The position numbers and the translations under genes were made by a program. This document shows positions 49,954 through 58,121 of a stretch of DNA of 64,000 nt, piece by piece (within the stretch, counting starts at the first letter, position 1; each line of letters begins with the position of its first letter). Location of the stretch: positions 62,001-126,000 of the forward strand of contig JAXLXF010000011.1 of NCBI GenBank assembly GCA_046328125.1, read 5' to 3'. The notes under the pieces were generated by a model. The model ran no database searches and had not been told where the DNA came from. It was given only the letters and a program-made list of their open reading frames with translations. Source of the DNA: JADZEM01 sp046328125 (lineage in GTDB: Bacteria > Chloroflexota > UBA6077 > JACCZL01).

Positions 49954-50679
49954 ATGCACGATCCCACCTCTTCGGCTGGCGGAGATTGGATCAACCACCC
50001 GATGGACGAACGGGCCTCTGGACCCATCGGCGTGTTCGTGGCGCACCGCAATATCTGGGCCGCCGATGCCCTGCGGATCGCGCTCGGCCGGGTGCCGGAT
50101 CTCGCGGTCGTCGAGGGGCCTCCGGATCTGCTGACCAGCCCGGAGGGCCTGGGCGAGGCCGGGGTGGACGTCCTGCTCCTCGAAGCGACGTCCGACGCCC
50201 CACGACGCATCGCCAGCCTGAAGGCCGCGTCGCGTGTGATCCGGGTCGTCGTTCTGGCTACTGACAACGTCGCGGTTGACCTGTTCACCGCCTGCATCGC
50301 CGCTGGCGCGGTGGGGATCGTGTCTGGGTCGTACTCGCTGGCGCAGATCGCCGAGGCGATCCGTCGCGCGGCTTCGGGTTGGGTCGTGCTGACGCCGGAG
50401 CAGCTGGCCATCGTCGTGAGCGACCGCCAGGTCTCCAAAGTCGATGCCGAGAACGCCCGGCGGTGCGCCACCCTGACAGAGCGCGAGCGAAGGGTTCTGG
50501 AGATCCTGGCCTCCGGCGCGAGCGCGGTCGAGACCGGGCGCACGCTGGGCATCTCGCCCTCGACGGTCCAGACGCATTTGAAGAACATCATGCGCAAGCT
50601 GGACGCTCCCTCCAAGTTCGCTGCCGTCATGAAGGCGTGGCAGGCCGGCATCATCGAGGAGCCACACCAGGAGGAGTGA
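49954..50679 (+). CDS. LuxR/NarL-type regulator with degenerate receiver domain
   Basis: 241 residues from ATG 49954, with GAGG 6 bp upstream (longer starts back to 49834 exist). The C-terminal HTH is complete: LTERERRVLEILASGASAVE, then GRTLGISPSTVQTHLKNIMRKL. The N-terminal half has the receiver fold, but the acidic pair is replaced by AH, the phospho-Asp by Glu77 (LLLEAT) and the conserved Lys is missing, so it cannot be phosphorylated in the normal way. It probably works constitutively or through another ligand. It lies downstream of the molybdoenzyme operon on the same strand and may regulate it; the link is only positional. Confidence 0.8.
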   Translation: MHDPTSSAGGDWINHPMDERASGPIGVFVAHRNIWAADALRIALGRVPDLAVVEGPPDLLTSPEGLGEAGVDVLLLEATSDAPRRIASLKAASRVIRVVVLATDNVAVDLFTACIAAGAVGIVSGSYSLAQIAEAIRRAASGWVVLTPEQLAIVVSDRQVSKVDAENARRCATLTERERRVLEILASGASAVETGRTLGISPSTVQTHLKNIMRKLDAPSKFAAVMKAWQAGIIEEPHQEE

Positions 50680-50711
50680 CGCGCCCGCCGCGTCGCTGAG
50701 CTGGGCCGGGC

Positions 50712-50818
50712 CGTGGGTTGAAACCCACGCCTACAATCAGTCGTCGCTCCGCGACGAGGAAGCTTGCACCGGCGTGGCGTAGCCACGCACCAACGGTAGA
50801 CGTGGACTTCAGTCCACG
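50712..50818. repeat. 107-bp multi-hairpin element (family C), copy 3
   Basis: Same terminal palindromes as copy 1 (CGTGGGTTGAAACCCACG and CGTGGACTTCAGTCCACG) and identical total length; differences are confined mostly to the central 40 bp. It lies between converging genes ending at 50679 and 50854. Confidence 0.9.
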
Positions 50819-50853
50819 GCGTGCGACTCCCGGGTCTCTGGTCTGGATCGGCA

Positions 50854-52299
50854 CTACGTCGGGCTGCGCGCGCCGGCCGGCAGCTCCTGGCAGCTCCCAG
50901 CACCGACGGTGTTGCGGTCCACGGTGCTCGGTCCGTCCACCAGCCCGATCTCGTCAACCTCGTGGAGGAAGGACGGGCGGTCTTTGACGCAGTTGTCCAC
51001 CACGGTGTAGCGCCCGATCCGCCCCCGGTACTGCTGGACGAGCGGGCTGTCCGCGCCGTTCGGCGCACAGTTGGACGTGTTGGTGCCATCGGCCTGGACG
51101 ATGAACCGGGCGCGCGTCAGGGTGTTCTCGGACACCAGGTCGTCGTACATGCGATAGACGGTGCCCTTCGTGTAGAACCGGCTGGAGCAGCGGGCGGCGA
51201 TCGTCACCAGGCGGTCGATGGGCGTCGTCACGACGTTGCGGGTGACCAGGCTCTGCCAGGTCGCCATCGCCACCGCCTGGTAGCCAATGGCGTCGAACCG
51301 GTTCTCGGCCACGACGGCGTACCGGGCCGTCCGCTCCTCGTCCGCGCTGACGATGCCGTCGCCGTTGAGGTCGGCGCTGGCGTCGTCGTTGGTCAGGAAC
51401 AGGATCGCGCCAGACTTGAACGGGCCGACAAACGTGGACTCGACGACCCCGCTGCCGCGCGAGCCGTCCAGGAACCAGCCGTGCCGGAAGCCGCCGTAGA
51501 ACGTGCAGCGTCGGCACCAGACGTTGTCGATGCCCAGGTTGCCGGTCACGTACCCCGGGTGCCAGTCGTCCGTCGAGCGTACGTTCTTGAAGCTGACGCC
51601 CTCGAACACCACGTCGCGAACGGTGCGCAGGAAGACCGGCAGGTTCGTCATCGTGTGGTCGCCGTAGACCGGCAGCTGGTCGGCGCCGTCGAACGTCACG
51701 TCCCGGATCAGGAAGTCGCGGGCCGGGTTGGTGAAGCAGTCGAGCGCGGGTTGCTGTCGGCGGTAGAGCGCGGTCACGAACGGCGTGTACGTCATCGCGC
51801 CCTCACAACCGTACACCTCGAGTCCCTGCATGATGGTGGCGTCCTGCCCGGCGCCGACGATGGCGACGTGGCTCCGGCCGACGATCCGGGCGCGGGCGAA
51901 GTCGCCCGGCCCCAGGCGGACCGTGCCGCCCTCGGGGGGCAAGCTGTCGAGCGCCGCCTGGAGGTCGTTGCCGAACGCCGCCACGTCCACGACGGTGCCG
52001 CCCGGCTCGATGGAGGCCACGTAGCTCGGCGAACGCGGGTTGAACGGGTGGGCGGCCCACCAGTCCGCCACCGGAAGCGCGTAGTCCGGGTCGATCGACG
52101 GAACGCCGACGACTGACGCCGGGCCGGGCTGCTGGGAGTGCGCCGTCACCGCGACTCCGAGCGTGACGGCCAGCGCCACGATGGCAACCAGCGCGCCACC
52201 TGCCAGCGCGAGCGCTCGGATGGAGACGCTCGCGTGAGTGCGCCCGCTGCCGCTCGGCCCGCTCGCGTTCGCGACGTCGTCCTCGTGGGTGCCGCTCAT
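50854..52299 (-). CDS. Membrane-anchored right-handed beta-helix protein
   Basis: 481 residues. Short cytoplasmic part, one membrane helix (ALALAGGALVAIVALAVTLG, about 29-48), then an extracytoplasmic domain with the repeated short strands of a parallel beta-helix (VRDVVFEGVSFKNV, GSGVVESTFVGPF, ARYAVVAENRFDAIG). Such folds are found in pectate lyase-like and polysaccharide epimerase or depolymerase proteins. A calcium-binding-type loop, DLNGDGIVSADEE, is inserted in the helix at about residue 315. Catalytic residues are not evident. It is transcribed towards a family C repeat and lies downstream of a small membrane-protein gene. Confidence 0.72.
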   Translation of the reverse strand: MSGTHEDDVANASGPSGSGRTHASVSIRALALAGGALVAIVALAVTLGVAVTAHSQQPGPASVVGVPSIDPDYALPVADWWAAHPFNPRSPSYVASIEPGGTVVDVAAFGNDLQAALDSLPPEGGTVRLGPGDFARARIVGRSHVAIVGAGQDATIMQGLEVYGCEGAMTYTPFVTALYRRQQPALDCFTNPARDFLIRDVTFDGADQLPVYGDHTMTNLPVFLRTVRDVVFEGVSFKNVRSTDDWHPGYVTGNLGIDNVWCRRCTFYGGFRHGWFLDGSRGSGVVESTFVGPFKSGAILFLTNDDASADLNGDGIVSADEERTARYAVVAENRFDAIGYQAVAMATWQSLVTRNVVTTPIDRLVTIAARCSSRFYTKGTVYRMYDDLVSENTLTRARFIVQADGTNTSNCAPNGADSPLVQQYRGRIGRYTVVDNCVKDRPSFLHEVDEIGLVDGPSTVDRNTVGAGSCQELPAGARSPT

Positions 52300-52351
52300 C
52301 TGTCCTCCGCCACGGTTCGAGAGCTGTGTCGATCCGCCGTTCTCGGGCAGC

Positions 52352-52603
52352 TCAGCGGATCGCGTTGGCGACGCTCAGCGCGATGGCGACGACGAAGCCG
52401 ACGACGAGCGGCGGCATGACCAGATCCACGCCCTGTGCGAGCACGCTGAGCCGCGACGCCGGCGCTACGTCGGAGATGCGGTGGATGGCGGTCAACACCA
52501 CCAGCACCAGCACCAGCAGCACCGCCGAGCCCTGACCGCTGCCGGCCGCCGCCAGCTGCGAGACGGTCGTCGAGGACTCTCGGAGCGAGACGAGCCACTC
52601 CAT
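52352..52603 (-). CDS. Small membrane protein
   Basis: 83 residues (ATG 52603). Two membrane helices (GSAVLLVLVLVVLTAI and VMPPLVVGFVVAIALSVA) and short polar ends. No known family. It sits 50 bp upstream of the beta-helix gene on the same strand and may be co-transcribed with it. Confidence 0.55.
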   Translation of the reverse strand: MEWLVSLRESSTTVSQLAAAGSGQGSAVLLVLVLVVLTAIHRISDVAPASRLSVLAQGVDLVMPPLVVGFVVAIALSVANAIR

Positions 52604-52763
52604 CAAGCCGCCTCCTCATTCTCACTCGGGCCGTTCGATCCGTCCGGACCGGCCACCTCGTGCGCCACCGCGTGGATCGCAACCGCCCATGACTCCGGGA
52701 GAGCGCCCGCACCCGATTCAACTACGACATATCGCGATAGCTTACCGGGTGAACGCCGACAGT

Positions 52764-54458
52764 CTACTGCACCCGCACGTACGCGTCACGCGATACGAAG
52801 CCGTCAGAATCCTGCCAGATCGCGCCATCCTTGCCCAAAATGAGTAGGGATGATGGCGATGAATCGGTCACCCGCAGGCCACGCTCGGCCGGCTGGAGCC
52901 CTTCCGGCAGCGGCGTGCCCTCGCTCAGACGGAGCGGGTCGTCCAGCTCGGAGAGGAACGTCCGGCCCCGGCTGTCCACGGCGAAGACCCGGTCCTCGCG
53001 TGGGTGCGGCACCACGGCGATCATCGCGTCGACCGGCGGGTCCAGCTCCGGTATCGTGAACGGCTCGCCGGTCTCGGCGATCTGCAGGGGGGCGCGCGGG
53101 CTCTCGGCGGCGATCACGTTGCGCGCCCCGCTCAGCGCGATGTCGACAAAGCGCTCGCCTGGATCGGCGCGTCGGACGGCCAGCCAGCCTTTGCCGTCGT
53201 CCACGGACACGAAGTACCCGCTCGCGGTCAGGGCGTGGAGCTCGTCACGGTTGAAGATGCTGGGGATGATCCGCAGGACCGGCTCGTGCTCGGGCGCCGG
53301 AATCGTCTGCCAGGTCCGCCCGCGGTCGTCGCTCACCGCGATGCCGCCAGTGGCGTCCACCTGGGCGAGGCGACTGCCGCCCTCGGATCGTGGCGCAATC
53401 GACACCGCCGCCACCGCCACGATTGGGCGGGGAGCCAGGAGCGGAGTCGGGCGTGGCGTCGGCGGCGGCGCGAGCGCGGCCGGGGTTCCGCTGGAGGCCG
53501 GTGCTGGCGTGGCGGTCGGTGGTGGCGCGGTCGGCGTGGCGTTCGTGCCGGCCGCTGGCGTCAGCCCACGACGGGTCTGGGGGCCGCCGACCGGCGGGAT
53601 GTGGAGGACCGGCGTCGCCTGCAGGTCCGAGGCCACCGGCTCGGGGATCGGCGGGGGCACCGTCGCGACGGGCACCACGTACGGAGCGACGACGAACGTC
53701 GTCACGACCATTGCGGACCGAGTCGCAATCGGCGCGATGATGGAGCGGCCGGCCTGCGCGAGCCAGCCAAGCGCGCAGCCGGCGACCAGTGCGAGGAGAA
53801 TTGGACCGAGCGACGGGGAGCCCGCGTACAGCGTCGCGAACACCAGGGCGGGGAGCGCGATGCCCGCCACCCGACCGAACGCGTTGACGGCGGCGCGCTG
53901 GACGAGCCCCCGAAAGAGCAGCTCCTCGGCGATCCCGACCAGGTATACCAGGACGAGCGACGGCAGCCAGGCGTCGCGCAGCGTCAGGTCGCCGATCAGC
54001 GGGCGCGGGCGGACCGCGTCATAAACGAGCAGCCCGTACGCGGCGCCCGCCGCCACTCCGATTGCCAACAGCCCGACCTGCATCCAGTGCCAGGAGAGCC
54101 CGATGTCGGCGCTGGAGTAGCCGAGCTTCCGCGCCGCCGAGAAGACGGTGATGACCGTGATCATCGCCACGGCGATCCAGGCCAGCAACGGCGAGAGCCG
54201 GTCGACCGGCATCGTCAGGCTCATCAGCCTGACCGCCGGCACGGTCGCCAGCACCCAGGACAGGTCGCGAATGGACTGAGTCGCGCCGGCGCCGAACAGG
54301 ATCGGCGAGAGCAGCAGCCAGAGCAGGACCGTGCCGAAGAGCGCCGCTGCCAGGGCGTTCGACGACATGACCGCCCGCTCGGCGATCGCGAGGCCGACGA
54401 TTGGCACCAGGAAGAGCGCGCCGAGCCGGGTCCGTGAGCCGCCTATCCAAGTAGCCAC
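52764..54458 (-). CDS. CPBP/Abi-like membrane domain fused to a beta-propeller
   Basis: 564 residues if started at GTG 54458 (overlaps the DUF218 gene by 16 bp). Residues 10-260 hold about eight membrane helices with the CPBP intramembrane-protease motif 1, EELLFR, at 178-183. Motif 2, normally FxxxH, reads FATLY, and the third His is not found, so two metal ligands are missing. A Pro/Thr/Ala-rich linker of about 100 residues follows, then a BNR-like propeller (SDDRGRTWQTI, VSVDDGKGWLAV, FAVDSRGRTFLS) reaching to the end, probably outside the cell. The combination may be a sensor or anchor. It appears co-translated with the DUF218 gene. Confidence 0.7.
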   Translation of the reverse strand: MATWIGGSRTRLGALFLVPIVGLAIAERAVMSSNALAAALFGTVLLWLLLSPILFGAGATQSIRDLSWVLATVPAVRLMSLTMPVDRLSPLLAWIAVAMITVITVFSAARKLGYSSADIGLSWHWMQVGLLAIGVAAGAAYGLLVYDAVRPRPLIGDLTLRDAWLPSLVLVYLVGIAEELLFRGLVQRAAVNAFGRVAGIALPALVFATLYAGSPSLGPILLALVAGCALGWLAQAGRSIIAPIATRSAMVVTTFVVAPYVVPVATVPPPIPEPVASDLQATPVLHIPPVGGPQTRRGLTPAAGTNATPTAPPPTATPAPASSGTPAALAPPPTPRPTPLLAPRPIVAVAAVSIAPRSEGGSRLAQVDATGGIAVSDDRGRTWQTIPAPEHEPVLRIIPSIFNRDELHALTASGYFVSVDDGKGWLAVRRADPGERFVDIALSGARNVIAAESPRAPLQIAETGEPFTIPELDPPVDAMIAVVPHPREDRVFAVDSRGRTFLSELDDPLRLSEGTPLPEGLQPAERGLRVTDSSPSSLLILGKDGAIWQDSDGFVSRDAYVRVQ

Positions 54459-55288
54459 GAAAAGACCTGCGCTGTCAGTTTGTAGTCCGCGCCACACGGG
54501 GCCGTGCGACCCGCGAGTGGAAGCCGCGCCGTGACCAGCCCCACGTACTCCCGCGCCACCCGCATCGTGGACCGCCGACTGGTCCACCACGCGTCTGCCG
54601 AGAAGCCGCGTTCGGGCGCCGCGTGCACGAGCGCCGGTTGCCGAGCTTCGGGATCGCGGTCCGCCTGAATGACGTTCCAGAGAAACTGCACGCGACGTGT
54701 GTGGTACGCGGACGAGACAAGTATGACCCGTGAGTCACGTTCCCGCGTACCCTTATTCGCGACCGGCAGGCTCTCGACGATCTGAGAGGCCAGCTGGAGC
54801 TCGTCGTACGTCATGCAGGACGTGCGCTCGACGGTGACGATGGCGGAGGCGGGCACGCCGCGCCGCTGCAGGTAGTTGAGGCGGCCCTCCCAGATCCAGT
54901 CGCGGTGCTCCGGCCGGGTGCGCTGCTCCTCGGTGCCGAGCCACTCGCGGATCAGTACGACGTACGGCGCGTAGCCGGCCGCGTACAGCTGGACCGCTTC
55001 GTCCTCACGGTCCGGAAACCCGCCGGCCAGCACCACGATGGCGGCGGACGGCCGGAGCGGCTCGTCCACGACCAGATACGTGCCGAGCCGCGACCCGATC
55101 CACGGCGCGGCGATCCTGGCGGCCAGGCTGACCGCCGCGACGGCGGCGAGGACGAACGTGGCGTTGCGACGGCCCACCCTGCCGTCGAGGACACCCTGCC
55201 GCGAGCGAACGATCGCGCCGGTCAATCGCGGCTCGCGTCCACGCGCCGGCAGCCGGCCAACGAGAGGGCAGTGCACCCCTCGCGGCAT
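54443..55288 (-). CDS. DUF218 (YdcF/SanA-like) membrane protein
   Basis: 281 residues, possibly fewer if a later start is used, because the first 40 residues are Arg-rich. One membrane helix (FVLAAVAAVSLAARIAAPWIG), then a DUF218 domain: AAIVVLAGGFPDREDEAVQL near its start, TYDELQLASQIVESL, and VILVSSAYHTRRVQFLW with the conserved His. The family is tied to cell-envelope synthesis, vancomycin-sensitivity phenotypes (SanA) and polysaccharide export, but the reaction is unknown. It precedes and overlaps the CPBP-propeller gene. The 256 bp before the next plus-strand gene contain the 10-bp palindrome GTACTAGTAC at 55429 and nothing else I can support. Confidence 0.75.
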   Translation of the reverse strand: MPRGVHCPLVGRLPARGREPRLTGAIVRSRQGVLDGRVGRRNATFVLAAVAAVSLAARIAAPWIGSRLGTYLVVDEPLRPSAAIVVLAGGFPDREDEAVQLYAAGYAPYVVLIREWLGTEEQRTRPEHRDWIWEGRLNYLQRRGVPASAIVTVERTSCMTYDELQLASQIVESLPVANKGTRERDSRVILVSSAYHTRRVQFLWNVIQADRDPEARQPALVHAAPERGFSADAWWTSRRSTMRVAREYVGLVTARLPLAGRTAPCGADYKLTAQVFSWLLG

Positions 55289-55544
55289 GACGATGGCGGC
55301 GACAGATTCACGAGGACCGATACCGCGAGCGAGGCGACGTCACGAGCCATGATGCCAGAGTGCGCTCCAGTCTCGGGGTGGGACAGCCCCGCCAGTCGCA
55401 CAGACGCCACAGAAGATCGTCGATGGCGGTACTAGTACATTTCGGTCAGAGACATGACTTGGATGGATGAAATCATGCATCAGACTGGCACTTCGCGTCG
55501 AGAGAGGGCGTTGATCTTGGTAGTCGAGCCGCTCGGAGACTATT

Positions 55545-57767
55545 GTGCCAGCCAGGATCGTCATCTGCTCGCTGCTCCTCGCGCTGCTCTCGCTCGCGAT
55601 CTCGCCAGCTCCGCCCCAGGCTGCCAGCGCGGCCTGCGCCACCGTTGCCCGCGAGACCGGGACGGTCCTCCAGCGAGCCGGCTCGGCGCCGACCGTCGTC
55701 AGCGTGCAGATCGCCTCGCTCGGCGACGGCTCGGGTCGAGGCGGCATCACCATGCTCCAGGTCACTCGATCCGTGAACGCGACGATCGTCGTGGGCGGAC
55801 TGCCACAGGCGGTGCCCAGCACCGTCCGGTTCCCCACACCCGTCACGTCGTGGTCGTTCGAGATGCGGCGCATCAACCCGTCTCTGCCGATGACGATGTT
55901 CTACACCATGACCGACGGCTGCGGGACCATCGACCGATTCTACGGGGTCGGGCTGAACGTCGCGCCGCCGGCCACGTCGGAGCCGGTCTCTGCGCCGACG
56001 AGCACGCAGCCAGTCCCGACCACCACCGCCACGCCGACCGCGTCTTCGAGCGCCACGCCGAGTATGACCTCAACGCTGGTGACGAGCACCCCGTCGGCCA
56101 CGCTGACGCCGACGCTCGCGACCGGCACCGCCACGCCGACCGCCACTCCGTTGACCCCGACCCCGTCCCCCGCGCCCGCCGCCACGTTCTTCCCGCTCGG
56201 GATGTTCGAGGACAACAACATCCCGGCCGGCGACACCGCGCGGTTCGCGGCGATGATCGACGACCTGCGAGCGCACGGGCTGGACAGCGTCCTGTTCACG
56301 AACAGCTCGGTGCAGTACCACGCACCGCTGCTCGACGTCTCGGACGCCAAGGGCTTTGCCACGATATTTGCACCAATGCATGAATTGCACGACCAGTTCA
56401 TCGACAATGCGAGTGTCCCGGCGACAATCGACGCGGCGAGACAGTTGATCTACCCGCTGGTCAACGTCCTCAAGTCCCATCCGTCGTTGCGCGGGTACAA
56501 CCTGCGCGACGACGCCACGATGGCCGACGCGACCAAACTGAGTCTGGCGATGCAGGCGTTCCGCGAGGCCGACCCGTCCCACGCCTCGACGCTGGTGATC
56601 CCGATGGGCCAGGAGCAGGTGTACACCACGCTCCAGCCGGACACGTTTCTGACCTACTACTACCCGGCCAAGGCGATCAGGCAGCCGTGTGACTGGGGCT
56701 TCACCAGCCCCACCCTCAACCTGTTCAGCCAGACCATTCGCTCCGTGACGCGCGACCGTGACCCGCAGGAGCCGCTCTGGCTGCTGCTTCAGTCCCACGG
56801 CAAGGTCGCGTCGTACGATCCCTCCGCCAACACGAACGATCTCCGAGTGCCCACCCGCGAGGAGATCCGGCTCCAGCAGTGGATGGCGTTGGGCGAGGGC
56901 GCGCGGGGCACCTTCTGGTTCATCTACAGCACCCAGGGCTGGTGGACCGGCCTGGACGACAACCAGCCGCTCTACGACGAAGTCGGCGCGGTGACCCATC
57001 GCGTGGCGCCGCTCCGGTCCGTGCTCGGCAACCTCCACAAGACCGACGACCTGTTCAGCGTTGCTGGCAGCGGCAACCGGTACGTCAGCACGCTGGCGGA
57101 TCCGAACGGCAAGCTGTACCTGATCGCGGCGAACGGGAGCTGCTCGGCGACGCAGTCGCTGTCCGTCACCTCCAGCTCGATCTCGGCCCAGGTCCGCGAC
57201 GTCGAGACCAACCAGATCTACGACATGAACGCGCCGATCTCGTTCCTGCCCGGGGACGGCAAGCTGCTGGAAGTGGTCAACATCCAGGGTCCGGCGCCCA
57301 CGCCGACGCCGGCCGCCAAGCCGAACCTCGTCCAGAACGGCTCGTTCGAGCAGACGAGCGGCGGCCAGTTGACCGGCTGGGGCGGGGCCGGCCCGATGGT
57401 GCGCGACACGACGGTCTACCACAGCGGCAGCGCGTCGGCGCGGATTCAGGGGCCGCAGGCGTTCACCTACCGCAACCAGTCACCCGCCCTGCGCCCCGGC
57501 GTGCTCCACACCATTTCCTACTGGATCAAGACGAGCAACGTCGCCGGCACCGGCGTGACCTGGCGCTGGGTCAACCTGACCCCGACCTTCGGCCTGAGCA
57601 ACGGCCAGGTCACCACCGGAACGTCTGACTGGCAGCAGGTGACATCCACGTTCTTCACTGCCGTGGACCTGGCGACCGGGCGCCTCGACCTGACCTGGGC
57701 CTTGACCGGCGGGACGGCCTGGATCGACGACGTGGTGCTCTGCGAAGGTCGGGTCTGCCAGCCGTAG
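55545..57767 (+). CDS. Secreted glycosidase-like protein with C-terminal carbohydrate-binding module
   Basis: 740 residues from GTG 55545 (GGAG 6 bp upstream). Signal peptide (IVICSLLLALLSLAISPAPPQAA), an N-terminal beta domain (30-140), a Thr/Pro/Ser linker (145-210), then a domain of about 330 residues that looks like a TIM-barrel glycoside hydrolase (MIDDLRAHGLDSVLFTN, LRGYNLRDDATM, TFLTYYYPA, EEIRLQQWMALGEGARGTFW, in barrel order). After a short linker comes a CBM_4_9-like jelly roll (LVQNGSFEQTSGGQLTGWG). The substrate is unknown. The PQQ/CBM gene downstream has similar CBM modules, so both may act on the same surface glycan. Confidence 0.72.
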   Translation: MPARIVICSLLLALLSLAISPAPPQAASAACATVARETGTVLQRAGSAPTVVSVQIASLGDGSGRGGITMLQVTRSVNATIVVGGLPQAVPSTVRFPTPVTSWSFEMRRINPSLPMTMFYTMTDGCGTIDRFYGVGLNVAPPATSEPVSAPTSTQPVPTTTATPTASSSATPSMTSTLVTSTPSATLTPTLATGTATPTATPLTPTPSPAPAATFFPLGMFEDNNIPAGDTARFAAMIDDLRAHGLDSVLFTNSSVQYHAPLLDVSDAKGFATIFAPMHELHDQFIDNASVPATIDAARQLIYPLVNVLKSHPSLRGYNLRDDATMADATKLSLAMQAFREADPSHASTLVIPMGQEQVYTTLQPDTFLTYYYPAKAIRQPCDWGFTSPTLNLFSQTIRSVTRDRDPQEPLWLLLQSHGKVASYDPSANTNDLRVPTREEIRLQQWMALGEGARGTFWFIYSTQGWWTGLDDNQPLYDEVGAVTHRVAPLRSVLGNLHKTDDLFSVAGSGNRYVSTLADPNGKLYLIAANGSCSATQSLSVTSSSISAQVRDVETNQIYDMNAPISFLPGDGKLLEVVNIQGPAPTPTPAAKPNLVQNGSFEQTSGGQLTGWGGAGPMVRDTTVYHSGSASARIQGPQAFTYRNQSPALRPGVLHTISYWIKTSNVAGTGVTWRWVNLTPTFGLSNGQVTTGTSDWQQVTSTFFTAVDLATGRLDLTWALTGGTAWIDDVVLCEGRVCQP

Positions 57768-58121
57768 CACTGTCCGGTTCGAACGCCAACGTGTCTCTGA
57801 CATCCTTTTGTAACGACGACGCGGTATACGCTCCCTGGTCCGATCGGATGTTCCGATTTGATGGAGATATTGACATGAAGATGAAACATTCAGATGTCTT
57901 CTGTTTCATATCTCTGTTGAAATATCCGTAGTATCTCAGGTCTGAGAATGGTCTGAGACGGTCGCGGTCAATTCGTCACAGACTTGTGTCTCTGTTTGAA
58001 AGCCTGTATCTTCTCCCGCGCGCAGTGGATGATGGTTGCTGCTCGATAGCTTCCTTCGTCATCTCAGAGCCGGCTGTATTGGTCGTGTGATTTCGAAGAT
58101 CACGACGGGAGAAGGATCAGA
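57768..58121. promoter_or_regulatory. AT-rich 354-bp intergenic leader with stem-loops
   Basis: The GC content falls well below the surroundings. An 8-bp perfect stem is formed by ATGAAACA (57881-57888) and TGTTTCAT (57902-57909), and a 14-bp palindrome TCTCAGGTCTGAGA starts near 57934, with GGTCTGAGA repeated once more after it. No ORF with a ribosome site was found. It probably holds the promoter and a structured leader of the CBM/PQQ gene. I could not match it to a known riboswitch. Confidence 0.5.

Noticed and set aside
55429..55438. GTACTAGTAC palindrome as an operator
   Set aside because: Ten-base palindromes are expected by chance at this scale and no second copy or promoter context supports it.
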